Assembly: GCF_030077735.1 (NCBI RefSeq)
Contig: NZ_JASJEU010000015.1
Coordinates: 1 to 64,000 of the forward strand
DNA from: Gordonibacter faecis
GTDB taxonomy: Bacteria; Actinomycetota; Coriobacteriia; Coriobacteriales; Eggerthellaceae
DNA: 64,000 nucleotides
Reading direction: 5' to 3'
In this document: positions 25,608 through 34,464 of the stretch, in pieces
Layout of the letters: each line of letters begins with the position of its first letter
Numbering within the stretch: position 1 is the first letter of the stretch
The notes under the pieces: generated by a model
Database searches by the model: none
Told to the model about the DNA's origin: nothing
The model's input: only the letters and a program-made list of their open reading frames with translations
Position numbers and translations under genes: made by a program

Positions 25608-26490
25608 AGGTTTCGCTTACCTTCGCCTGTACGAGTTCGATAAGATCCTTCACGTCGCGCGCCGTGGCGTCGCCCGTGTTCACGATGAAATTCGCGTGCA
25701 GCTCGCTCACCTGCGCGCCTCCCTTACACACGCCCTTGAGCCCGGCGCCTTCCACGAGCGCGCCCGCCGAGTTGCCCTCGGGGTTGCGAAACACGCTGCC
25801 GCACGAGGGGTCCGACAGCGGCTGTGTCTTCTTGCGCCGCGCGAGCGAGGCCTCCATCTTACCGCGGATGAAGAACGGATCGGCAGGCTCTACGGAAAGT
25901 TCGCATTCGAGAATGATGTCCTCGGGGCGAAACGAGCTGGTGCGATAGTCCCACGCAATCTCGTCGCCCGCACGGCGCACAAGGCCCTCACCTGGGGTGA
26001 ACGTGGTCACCGAGGCCACGCGCTCGCCTATCCACTCGTCACGCGAGCCGGCGTTCATACGCAGCGCGCCCCCCACCGTGCCCGGGGTACCCACGGCGAA
26101 CTCAAGCCCCGCAAGCGAGCGGCGAAACGCCTCCTGCACCACCGACGACAGCGGCACGCCCGCACCCACGCAAAAACGCTGCGTGTCCTCGTCGAAGCGG
26201 CAGGTGCGAAAATCCCGCCCGAGCGCTATCACCACGCCGGGAAAGCCCTCGTCAGCCACCAGTAAATTACTGCCGCGGCCAACGACCACCCACGGTACGT
26301 CCGTGCGTTCGCACGCTTCCACCAGCCGCGTGAGCGCGCCGATGGACGCCACCTGCACGTAGAAGCGCGCGGGGCCGCCGATGCGGTACATCGTGTGGCG
26401 GCTCATGGGTTCGGAAGGATACACATCGGCGTCGAAACGACCGTCGACGAGCAGCGCCTCCAGCGGCGAAGATGCGTGGCGTGCGGTCAC
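25558..26490 (-). CDS. murB: UDP-N-acetylenolpyruvoylglucosamine reductase
   Basis: The 310-residue flavoenzyme makes UDP-MurNAc. It shows the FAD-binding segments HTMYRIGGPARFYV, VVGRGSNLLVADEGFPGVVIAL and GTPGTVGGALRMNAGSRD, and the active-site Ser in DPSCGSVFRNPEG (type I MurB). I set the start at the GTG at 26490, 7 bases after the murC stop with GGTAGGG upstream; the longer frame overlaps murC. Its 3' end overlaps ftsQ by 50 bases. Confidence 0.93.
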   Translation of the reverse strand: MTARHASSPLEALLVDGRFDADVYPSEPMSRHTMYRIGGPARFYVQVASIGALTRLVEACERTDVPWVVVGRGSNLLVADEGFPGVVIALGRDFRTCRFDEDTQRFCVGAGVPLSSVVQEAFRRSLAGLEFAVGTPGTVGGALRMNAGSRDEWIGERVASVTTFTPGEGLVRRAGDEIAWDYRTSSFRPEDIILECELSVEPADPFFIRGKMEASLARRKKTQPLSDPSCGSVFRNPEGNSAGALVEGAGLKGVCKGGAQVSELHANFIVNTGDATARDVKDLIELVQAKVSETYGIELQPEVRFLGFSQ

Positions 26491-26497
26491 GGCTGCC

Positions 26498-27964
26498 CTA
26501 CCTTTGGGTGGGGGCTGCGGAAGCCGCGCTCGAGTCGCCCGCGTGCAGCACCTCAACCAGCTGCGGCCCGATGGCCGTCACGTCGCCCGCACCCATGGTG
26601 ATAACCAGGTCACCCGCGTTCGCTTTCGCGGCCAGATACGGCACCACTTCAATGCGGCGCGGCACGTAGGCCGCCTCGGGGTGACCCGCATGATCCAACA
26701 CCACGTTGAGGAACGTCTTGCCACTCACACCCGGGATGGGCGCCTCGCCCGCCGGATACACGTCCATGAAGGTGACGGAATCCGCCGCGTCGAACGCGCG
26801 GCCAAATTCGTCGGCCAGCACCTCGGTGAACAGGGGGGCACGCGAGTAGCGGTGCGGCTGGAACAGCACGTGCACGTGGCGATAGCCCAAGCGCGAGGCC
26901 GCCTCAATGGTGGCCGCAATCTCGGTCGGGTGGTGCGCGTAATCGTCCACCACCGTAATGCCGGCCGCCTCCCCTACCAAATCGAAGCGGCGGCGCACGC
27001 CGGCAAAGTTGCCTATGGCCTGGGCTGCCACCAGCGCATCCATGCCCAGCGCGTCAATGAGCGTTATAACACCTGCGGCATTGAGTGCGTTATGCGAGCC
27101 AGGATTCTGCTTAATGTGAGCCGCCAGTACGCGCCCGTCAGGCAGCGCGAGCGAAAAGTCACTCCCCACGCCCTTCGGCTCAAACGACACAATGCGCGCG
27201 TCGCAGTCTTCGCCAAAGCCGTACGTGATGACCGGGCGGCCGGTGGAGCGTGCCAAGCGAGTGAGTTCTGCGTCGTCGCCGCAGACCACGGCCACGCCGC
27301 CATCCTCGGGCACCGATGCAATGAACGCGCCAAACTTCTCGTAGATTTCGTCGAGGTCGCGGTAGTGATCCAAGTGATCGGCCTCGATGTTGGTCACCAG
27401 CACAGCGCGCGGCGACAAGTACGTGAACGACTTGTCGCTTTCGTCGGCCTCCACCACGTAGTGCGGCCCGCGCCCGGAATGGGCGTTGGTGCCGTAGGCG
27501 CGCACGATGCCGCCAATGAGGAACGTGGGGTCTTCGCCCATGTCATCCAGCACGCTGGCCAGCATAGAAGACGTGGTGGTCTTGCCGTGCGTGCCCGCCA
27601 CCGCAAGCGTTTCCAAGTCGCGGCCCAAATGCGCCAGCATCTGCGCGCGGTGCCAAATGGGCAGGCCACGTTCTTGGGCGGCGCGGTATTCGGGGTTGTT
27701 GTCCAAAATGGCCGTGGACACCACCACGCGGTCGGGCGCCGCATCGGTACATCCCGGGCCACCGGGAATATTCGCCGCATCGTGGCCAATGTGCACGTCG
27801 ATGCCTGCCGCTTTCAGCTGCTTGGTGTAGCGGCTTTCCTTCAAATCCGAGCCGCTCACGCACAGGCCCTGGTCAAACGCCACGCGCGCAATGCCACTCA
27901 TGCCGACGCCGCCCACCCCGATGAAGTGCACCGAGCGCAGGTTGCAATTGTCGTTGGTATCCAT
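26498..27964 (-). CDS. murC: UDP-N-acetylmuramate--L-alanine ligase
   Basis: The 488-residue Mur ligase adds L-Ala to UDP-MurNAc. The N-terminal Rossmann-like motif is HFIGVGGVGMSGIA, the ATP-binding P-loop is AGTHGKTTTSSMLA, and the C-terminal domain has VDDYAHHPTEIAATIEA. The length is typical. It lies 48 bp after murG. Confidence 0.96.
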   Translation of the reverse strand: MDTNDNCNLRSVHFIGVGGVGMSGIARVAFDQGLCVSGSDLKESRYTKQLKAAGIDVHIGHDAANIPGGPGCTDAAPDRVVVSTAILDNNPEYRAAQERGLPIWHRAQMLAHLGRDLETLAVAGTHGKTTTSSMLASVLDDMGEDPTFLIGGIVRAYGTNAHSGRGPHYVVEADESDKSFTYLSPRAVLVTNIEADHLDHYRDLDEIYEKFGAFIASVPEDGGVAVVCGDDAELTRLARSTGRPVITYGFGEDCDARIVSFEPKGVGSDFSLALPDGRVLAAHIKQNPGSHNALNAAGVITLIDALGMDALVAAQAIGNFAGVRRRFDLVGEAAGITVVDDYAHHPTEIAATIEAASRLGYRHVHVLFQPHRYSRAPLFTEVLADEFGRAFDAADSVTFMDVYPAGEAPIPGVSGKTFLNVVLDHAGHPEAAYVPRRIEVVPYLAAKANAGDLVITMGAGDVTAIGPQLVEVLHAGDSSAASAAPTQR

Positions 27965-28012
27965 ATCGTAGTGCCTTTCCTCTGCGAGCCTTCCATGGTA
28001 ACCAAAGAGGGC

Positions 28013-29113
28013 CTAACGCGCCGCCTCCATCACAACATCTGCCAATCTTGCAGCCGCGTCCTCAGTTTTTTGCGCGCGGGCCGCTGCACTCATGCGTGCG
28101 CGTACGTCCGCATCATCCAGCAGCGAGTGCACAAGCTGCGCGAACTCGGGGCCTTCTACCTTGTCGTCTGCCACCAGGTACGCGCAACCCGCTTCCACGT
28201 AGGCGCGCGCGTTCGTGGTCTGGTGGTCTTCGGTGGCGAAGGGGAACGGCACAAGCAGCGCCGGCAACGCCCGCGCCGACACTTCGGCAAGCGACGAGGC
28301 CCCCGCGCGCGACACGATGGCATCGGCCGCCGCCATGGCCGCACCCATAAAGTCCAGGTAGCCGAAGAGGTGCCAGCGCTTTTCTTCTTCCGGCGTGAGC
28401 GCCAGGGCATCACGCACGGCGTCATACTCCTTCGGACCCGTGACGTGCACCACATGCACATCAGGCGCGGACAGAAGGTCACCCTTCATGGCGCACACCG
28501 CCTGGTTGAGGTGGCGCGCACCCAGGCTGCCGCCCGTCACCAACAGCAGGCGCGCGTCCTCCGGCACGCCCAAACGCTCGCGACCTTCGGCGCGTGTGGC
28601 CGACAGCACGCTGCGGCGCACCGGGTTGCCCGTCAGCACCACGCGCGAGCGCGCGGGTTCTTTCAGCGGAGCGGCGGCATGCTCGTAGGTGAGACACACG
28701 GCGCGCGCCTTCTTCGCCAGGTACTTGTTTGCCATGCCCATGACGGAGTTTTGCTCGTGTATGACCACGGGAATGCCCAACTTTTCGGCCGCGCGCCCCA
28801 CGGGAATGCACACGTAGCCGCCGAAGCACACCACGATGTCGGCACCAATCTCGGCAAGCCACTTCTTTGCGGCACCCGTGCTCTTTTGGATTTTCGCCAC
28901 GCCCTTTGGCAGCGTGAGCGGGTGGTTGCGATTGAAACCAGCGGCCTCGAACGCCTGAAACGGGATGCCCGCCTCGCGCACAAGCCGCCCCTCCACGCCC
29001 TGTGGGGTACCGGCGAAACGCACGTCGCAGCCGCGCTCTTTCAGCACCTCGGCCAGCGCAAGCGCCGGGTTAATATGACCAGCGGTTCCGCCGCCGGAAA
29101 GTACGACCAGCAT
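28013..29113 (-). CDS. murG: Undecaprenyldiphospho-muramoylpentapeptide GlcNAc transferase
   Basis: The 366-residue GT28 enzyme converts lipid I to lipid II at the inner membrane face. Motifs are LSGGGTAGHINPALALAEVL (first glycine-rich loop), FGGYVCIPVG, HEQNSVMGMANKYLA, VTGGSLGARHLNQAV and SRAGASSLAEVSA. The ATG at 29113 follows the ftsW stop by 3 bases. Confidence 0.96.
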   Translation of the reverse strand: MLVVLSGGGTAGHINPALALAEVLKERGCDVRFAGTPQGVEGRLVREAGIPFQAFEAAGFNRNHPLTLPKGVAKIQKSTGAAKKWLAEIGADIVVCFGGYVCIPVGRAAEKLGIPVVIHEQNSVMGMANKYLAKKARAVCLTYEHAAAPLKEPARSRVVLTGNPVRRSVLSATRAEGRERLGVPEDARLLLVTGGSLGARHLNQAVCAMKGDLLSAPDVHVVHVTGPKEYDAVRDALALTPEEEKRWHLFGYLDFMGAAMAAADAIVSRAGASSLAEVSARALPALLVPFPFATEDHQTTNARAYVEAGCAYLVADDKVEGPEFAQLVHSLLDDADVRARMSAAARAQKTEDAAARLADVVMEAAR

Positions 29114-29116
29114 GTT

Positions 29117-30379
29117 CTACCTCCTGTTGCTGCGGGCGCGCGACGAACCACTGCGCGGCTCGGCCGGCTCGGCGCGCACAACGCGTAAGTCGGCGCGACG
29201 GCGCTCGTAGACCTCGGACACATTCGACCCCTGCGACACCGACAAGATCAACCCCACCATCATAAGCGAGGCAATGAGCGACGAGCCGCCGGACGATATG
29301 AACGGCAGCGGCTTTCCCACCACGGGGAACCACCCGATAACCATGGCGATATTCAGAAACGCCTGGAACGCTATCATAATAGTAAGACCGCCGGCAATCA
29401 TGGTACCGAACCCGTCGGGTGCCGAGCGCGCCACGCGCATGCCAGCGTACAAAAACAGCAGGAACAGCACGATAACTGCCAGCGCGCCCACCAGCCCCAA
29501 TTCCTCAGCAATGATGGCGAAGATGAAGTCGGTGTCGGACTGCGTGAGGTACAAGAACTTCTCGTGCGAGTTGCCCAACCCCACACCGAACAGGCCACCG
29601 CCCGAGATGGCATAGAGCGAGTGAATGAGCTGGTAGCCCGTGCCGTAGCCACCCTCGCCGTCGTTCCACGGGTTCAGAAACACCATGAGGCGCGCGCGGC
29701 GGTACTCCGACCCGAAGATGCCCACCAGGCCAAGCGCCACCACAGCCAGGAGCACCACCACAATCACACGCGTGGGCACCTCGCCCAGCCACATGACCGC
29801 GACAATACCCACGACGCAGATCATGGCCGTGCCGAGGTCCGATTGCTGCACCAACACCAGCAGCACGGGGGCCAGCACCAGCAGAAATATCAGCACGAAG
29901 AAAGTGGACACCGTAAGTTGGCCGTCGCGGAAATCCGAGAACAGGCGCGCGGCCACCAGCACGAGCGCAATCTTGGCGAACTCCGAGGGTTGGAGGCTGG
30001 CGCCTCCCACGGCAAGCCAGCGACTCGCGCCCCACTCGTCTTCACCCACGCCCATAAACGCGGTAGCCAGCAGCAGCACAAACGCAACGCCCCACACAAT
30101 CCAGACGGCGTTACTCTTCCAAAGCGTATAGGGGATGAACTTCCACAAAATGATGGCGAGCACAATACCCACGGCGGCGTACTTTACCTGGCCCACCATG
30201 TCGGCCATGGGGTTGACCTCGGCCGGGTCACCCGTGGAAAGCGCAATGACCGACGAGGTGGAATACACCATGACGAAGCCCAACAGCAGCAACGCCAGTG
30301 TGGTCAGCAGAAGGATGATGCGCGGTCCCATGATGTGCGCGGGGACTTCCCGCGCTCCGCGCGCGCCCCGGGCAGCCAT
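29117..30379 (-). CDS. ftsW: SEDS-family septal glycosyltransferase FtsW
   Basis: The 420-residue protein has about ten membrane helices and the SEDS signatures VYSTSSVIAL, ASLQPSEFAKIALVLVAARL, YQLIHSLYAISGGGLFGVGLGNS and PVVGKPLPFISSGGSSLIASL. It polymerises lipid II together with the cognate class B PBP (FtsI in this cluster). The cytoplasmic C-terminal tail is Arg-rich. It begins 7 bases after the murD stop. Confidence 0.94.
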   Translation of the reverse strand: MAARGARGAREVPAHIMGPRIILLLTTLALLLLGFVMVYSTSSVIALSTGDPAEVNPMADMVGQVKYAAVGIVLAIILWKFIPYTLWKSNAVWIVWGVAFVLLLATAFMGVGEDEWGASRWLAVGGASLQPSEFAKIALVLVAARLFSDFRDGQLTVSTFFVLIFLLVLAPVLLVLVQQSDLGTAMICVVGIVAVMWLGEVPTRVIVVVLLAVVALGLVGIFGSEYRRARLMVFLNPWNDGEGGYGTGYQLIHSLYAISGGGLFGVGLGNSHEKFLYLTQSDTDFIFAIIAEELGLVGALAVIVLFLLFLYAGMRVARSAPDGFGTMIAGGLTIMIAFQAFLNIAMVIGWFPVVGKPLPFISSGGSSLIASLMMVGLILSVSQGSNVSEVYERRRADLRVVRAEPAEPRSGSSRARSNRR

Positions 30380-30386
30380 GACAAGC

Positions 30387-31907
30387 CTACCCTTCCGCGC
30401 GGGCTGCGCGCTGGGCTACGAGCGCCTTAAAGACACGCCCCCGCTCTTCGAAGGAGCCGAACTCATCAAACGACGCGCAGGCCGGGGACAGCAACACCAC
30501 GTCCCCCGGGCGTGCGGCTGCGAGTGCCGCGTCGAAGGCGTCTTCCAGGTGGGCGGCGCGCAGGACGGAGAAATCCTCAGATACAGATCCACTAAAAGCT
30601 TCGCTAAAGCGTGACCCCGCTTCGCCAAAGCACACGACCGCGCGGGTGTGTGCGTGCGCGGCTTCTACCAGCGGTGCGAGGTCGGTTCCCTTGTCGTCGC
30701 CGCCCAGAAGCGCAATCACGCCCGTGCCGGGGAACGACGCGAGCGCCTTCAGCGTGGCGTCCACATTCGTGGCCTTGGAGTCGTTAACGCACGTGACGCC
30801 TGCCACCGAACCGCACGGTTCGATGCGATGCTCAAGCGGTGCGAAGGTGCGCAGGCCGCGCGCAACGGATGCCTCATCAGCGCCAAGAGCCAGCGCGCAG
30901 GCCGCCGCAGCAAGGGCGTTGCCCGCGTTGTGTGCGCCTTCGATAAGCAACTCGTCGGCGCGCACGAGCGCGTGCTCGCGGCCGCCCAATGCCACGGTAA
31001 GCGTGTCATCAGCGGCGATGAAGGCCGCGTTGTGGCTGCCGCAGCGCGCACGCATGTCGCCTGCCAAACCCTCTGCCGTGCCCAGCGGCACGTAGGCAAA
31101 CCCGCGTTCATCGCCGAGCGCGCGCAGGCGCCTCACCTCAGCACGCACGATGTCGTTCGTCGCGTCAAGCACCGCCACAGAACCCGGTATGTCCGCCAAG
31201 TTCGCCAGCAACTTCAACTTAGCGTCACGATACGCCTCAAACGTGCCATGCCAGTGCAAGTGATCAGAGGTAATGTTCAGCAGCGCCGCCGCGTTTGGCG
31301 CAAACTGCCTTGTGGAGGCCAACTGGTAGGACGACACCTCAGCCACATACACGTCAGTGCGCCCCGCCGCCACGGCGGCAATGCACGTGTCGCCGATGTT
31401 GCCCACGGCCGCGGCACGCGTTCCCGCTTCGCGCATGAGGTGCGCGACAAGGGACGCCACCGTTGTCTTGCCGTTCGTGCCGGTGACGGCCGCCCACCGG
31501 CTGTCCGCCGCGCTCTCGCGCCAGGCGAATTCCACTTCGCTCACTGTTTCGGCGCTGGTCGCGGCACCGGACGCATAGAGCGCCGAAGACTGGGGAATAC
31601 CAGGGCTCGGCACGCAGATATCAAACGCGGGGTTCTGCTCACGCACAGGCAACGCAGCCACCAGTTCGGCCACGGCATCATCGCCGAACGCCACGTGCGC
31701 ACCGGCCGCAGCCGCTTGGGCCGCGAACGCCTCGGACGCATCCGTGCGTGCGCCGGCCGCTATAGCCAGCGCTTCCACGCGCTCGCCCACCAGCGGCAGG
31801 CAGTAGTCCACCATGGCGCGGCCGGAGGCCCCCAGGCCCAAAATAAGCACACGCCCCAGGCGCATTGGCGCGCATCGACGCCCTTCGATGAAGCCCTCGC
31901 GCGTCAT
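30387..31907 (-). CDS. murD: UDP-N-acetylmuramoylalanine--D-glutamate ligase
   Basis: The 506-residue Mur ligase adds D-Glu. It has the N-terminal LILGLGASGRAMVDYCL, P-loop VTGTNGKTTVASLVAHL, and C-terminal CVNDSKATNVDATLKAL and LLGGDDKGTDL. It is slightly longer than usual because of an N-terminal extension and an acidic/alanine-rich insert. The ATG at 31907 is 3 bases beyond the mraY stop; an ATG at 31865 preceded by GAAGGG is an alternative start. Confidence 0.95.
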   Translation of the reverse strand: MTREGFIEGRRCAPMRLGRVLILGLGASGRAMVDYCLPLVGERVEALAIAAGARTDASEAFAAQAAAAGAHVAFGDDAVAELVAALPVREQNPAFDICVPSPGIPQSSALYASGAATSAETVSEVEFAWRESAADSRWAAVTGTNGKTTVASLVAHLMREAGTRAAAVGNIGDTCIAAVAAGRTDVYVAEVSSYQLASTRQFAPNAAALLNITSDHLHWHGTFEAYRDAKLKLLANLADIPGSVAVLDATNDIVRAEVRRLRALGDERGFAYVPLGTAEGLAGDMRARCGSHNAAFIAADDTLTVALGGREHALVRADELLIEGAHNAGNALAAAACALALGADEASVARGLRTFAPLEHRIEPCGSVAGVTCVNDSKATNVDATLKALASFPGTGVIALLGGDDKGTDLAPLVEAAHAHTRAVVCFGEAGSRFSEAFSGSVSEDFSVLRAAHLEDAFDAALAAARPGDVVLLSPACASFDEFGSFEERGRVFKALVAQRAARAEG

Positions 31908-31910
31908 ACC

Positions 31911-32957
31911 CTACGCCACCGCCATGAGCGACTCGGCGAAGTACAGCGAGAAACCGCAGGCCGCAAGCACACCGGAGATAATCCAGAAGCGCACAACCAC
32001 CTTCGTCTCGCTCCACCCCTTCTTCTCGAAGTGGTGATGCAACGGCGCCATGAGGAAGATGCGCTTGCGGGTTTTCTTGAAGTAGAACACCTGAATCATG
32101 ACGGACAGGGCCTCGGCCACAAACAGGCCGCCAATGATGATGGAGATGAACTCGGTCTTCGTGAGCACAGCCAGGCACCCAAGCGCCATGCCGAGCGCAA
32201 GCGAGCCGGTGTCGCCCATGAAGATGTCGGCCGGGAACGAGTTGAACCACAGAAACCCGACGCACGCGCCCGCGATGGCGGCCGCAAAGATGGCGGGCTC
32301 CAGAAGGTCGGAGCGGTACGCGATGGCGGCCATAACAATCATAACAATCATGACGGTGCCGGCGGCCAGGCCGTCCAGCCCGTCAGTGAGGTTCACCGCG
32401 TTGCACAAGCCCACCAACAGGATATTCACGAACAAGAGGTAGAGCCACGGAATGGCGATGCCGTCGCCAATGGGCACCACCGTGGTGAGAATGCCGAAGT
32501 CAAATGTGTAGATAAACGGAATCTCCACCGTGGGCTCAATGCCAATGAGGTTCACTGCCACCAGGCAAAACACCGTGGCAATGGCGAACTGGCCCACCAG
32601 TTTCATCTTCGGCGTAAGGCCGAGCGAGCGCTCTTTGATCACCTTCGACGCATCGTCGACCAAACCCAACAGACCCGTGAGCACCGTGGCACCCAACAGC
32701 ACAAACGTCTCGGGCGTGGGCATGCCTACCACAAGCGCCGTCGCGATAACGGCAATGAGCATGATGACGCCACCCATGGTGGGCGTGCCTTGCTTGACCA
32801 GGTGACTCTCGGGGCCGTCAGCGCGCACCTGCTGACCGATGTGGCTGGATTTGAGGAACCTAATCCAAAACGGCGTGAGCGCCATGGTAACCACAATGGC
32901 CAGTACAATGGCCAAAAACACGAGAAACGTTGGATATTCCGAAAAGATAGCAAACAT
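31911..32957 (-). CDS. mraY: Phospho-N-acetylmuramoyl-pentapeptide transferase
   Basis: The 348-residue polytopic enzyme makes lipid I. Conserved MraY motifs are KQGTPTMGGV, GLVDDASKVIKERSLGL, CNAVNLTDGLDGLAAGT (catalytic Asp) and DTGSLALGMALG, followed by MAPLHHHFEKKGWSETKVV. It lies between murD and murF with overlaps of only a few bases. Confidence 0.96.
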   Translation of the reverse strand: MFAIFSEYPTFLVFLAIVLAIVVTMALTPFWIRFLKSSHIGQQVRADGPESHLVKQGTPTMGGVIMLIAVIATALVVGMPTPETFVLLGATVLTGLLGLVDDASKVIKERSLGLTPKMKLVGQFAIATVFCLVAVNLIGIEPTVEIPFIYTFDFGILTTVVPIGDGIAIPWLYLLFVNILLVGLCNAVNLTDGLDGLAAGTVMIVMIVMAAIAYRSDLLEPAIFAAAIAGACVGFLWFNSFPADIFMGDTGSLALGMALGCLAVLTKTEFISIIIGGLFVAEALSVMIQVFYFKKTRKRIFLMAPLHHHFEKKGWSETKVVVRFWIISGVLAACGFSLYFAESLMAVA

Positions 32958-32958
32958 A

Positions 32959-34461
32959 TCAGTTGACCAGTCCTTCGACCACGCGCTCCAAACCCATGAA
33001 ATGCGACGCCTTCACCAAGACAGCATCCCCGGGCTCCAGATACGCATCCAAATCTCCGAGCACCTCCGCGACGCAGTCGGCGCGCACGATGCGCGCCGGA
33101 TCCATACCCGCCTGCTCAGCGGCGTCCGCAATGAGACGCGCCAGTTCACCCACACAGATGAGACGCTCAAGCGGAAGCGACCCCGCCAGCGCACCCACCC
33201 CTTCGTGGCACGCCGGGGCGTATTCGCCCAGCTCGCCCATATCACCCAGTACCGCAACACGACGACCGGGCACTTCCAGCGCGCAGAACGTGCGCAGGGA
33301 AGCCCGCATGGAATCGGGGTTGGCGTTGTACGCGTCGTTGACCACGGTGTAGCCCGCGCGTGCAGCAAGCACTTCCTGGCGGCCCGCCTCCGGCTCGGCG
33401 TGCGAAAGCGCCTCGGCCACGGCGGCAAGCGACATACCAAAGGCGCGCCCCACCGCTGCGGCAGCGCAGGCGTTCGCCACGTTGTGCAGGCCTCGCAGAG
33501 TGAGCGAACAGGGCGCGGTTTCCACCGCGGGCGCGGGCGCAGCCGCGTCGTCGTCACCAAACCCGCAGGCACACAACGTGAAGTGCGGACGACCCTGCTC
33601 ATCAAGCGTCACATCTTCAGCCCACATGCGTGCCGGAGCAGCCTCGTCGCCGCTCCCCTGCCCGCAGCGCTCAGGCGCCTGCGACGAGCCGTCGAACAGC
33701 ACCGTTGCCACCCCGCGCGCATCCACGTGTGCATCGGCGCGCACGAAGTCTGCGAAGTCGTCATCGGCATTCACGAACGCGCGGCCCACCCCTTCAGGCA
33801 GCTCACGCAAAAGCTCCGCCTTGGCGCGCGCGATATTCTCGCGGCTCCCCAGAAGCTCAATGTGGCTTTCGCCCACGTTGGTAATGAGGCCCCAGTCGGG
33901 ACGCACGAACGCGCAGAGCGCGGCAATCTGGCCCGCGCCGCGCATGCCCATCTCCACCACTACCGCTTCGGTGTCGGGTTCGGCGGTAAGCAGCGTCTTG
34001 GGAACGCCCAACTCGTTGTTCTGGTTACCGGCCGTAGCCACCACCGTGTGCGCCGCGGCCAACACGTCGCGCACGAGGTTTTTCGTAGTGGTCTTGCCCG
34101 TGGAACCTGTGAGCGCAATAACGCGGCCCTTCAAGTGGCCGCGCCATTCACGCGCAATGTCAGTTACCGCATGAGTCGTATCGGGCACGTCGATGAGCGC
34201 CGCGCCCAACTCGCGCGCAAGAGTGCGCACCGACTGGTCTACCGGCTGCATGACCAGTGCCCCCAGCGCCCCCGCGCGTAGCGCCGCAGCAATGAAGGCG
34301 TGGCCATCCACCCGCTCACCCGGCAGTGCCACATACAAATCACCCGGATGCACCTCGCGCGAATCCCAGGTTAGCCCCGTCAACAGCGCCCGAGCATCCA
34401 CCGGTTCCACCACGAAGGTGCCCCCGGTACACGCCGCTATCTGCTTCGCATTCAAGCGCAT
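32959..34461 (-). CDS. murF: UDP-N-acetylmuramoyl-tripeptide--D-Ala-D-Ala ligase
   Basis: The 500-residue Mur ligase adds D-Ala-D-Ala. Motifs include LTGSTGKTTTKNLVRDVL (P-loop), VEMGMRGAGQIA, VVNDAYNANPDSMRASL and VLGDMGELGEYAPACHEGVG. A Gly/Ala/Asp-rich insert near residues 230-280 lengthens it slightly. It begins 3 bases after the murE stop. Confidence 0.95.
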   Translation of the reverse strand: MRLNAKQIAACTGGTFVVEPVDARALLTGLTWDSREVHPGDLYVALPGERVDGHAFIAAALRAGALGALVMQPVDQSVRTLARELGAALIDVPDTTHAVTDIAREWRGHLKGRVIALTGSTGKTTTKNLVRDVLAAAHTVVATAGNQNNELGVPKTLLTAEPDTEAVVVEMGMRGAGQIAALCAFVRPDWGLITNVGESHIELLGSRENIARAKAELLRELPEGVGRAFVNADDDFADFVRADAHVDARGVATVLFDGSSQAPERCGQGSGDEAAPARMWAEDVTLDEQGRPHFTLCACGFGDDDAAAPAPAVETAPCSLTLRGLHNVANACAAAAVGRAFGMSLAAVAEALSHAEPEAGRQEVLAARAGYTVVNDAYNANPDSMRASLRTFCALEVPGRRVAVLGDMGELGEYAPACHEGVGALAGSLPLERLICVGELARLIADAAEQAGMDPARIVRADCVAEVLGDLDAYLEPGDAVLVKASHFMGLERVVEGLVN

Positions 34462-34464
34462 GGG

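Noticed and set aside
26381..29188. 935-codon plus-strand frame across murB, murC and murG
   Set aside because: Antisense to three well-supported Mur genes. The long open frame is explained by GC-rich third positions.
30648..32966. 772-codon plus-strand frame across murD and mraY
   Set aside because: Shadow of the opposite-strand genes, with His/Arg-rich low-complexity translation and no ribosome site.
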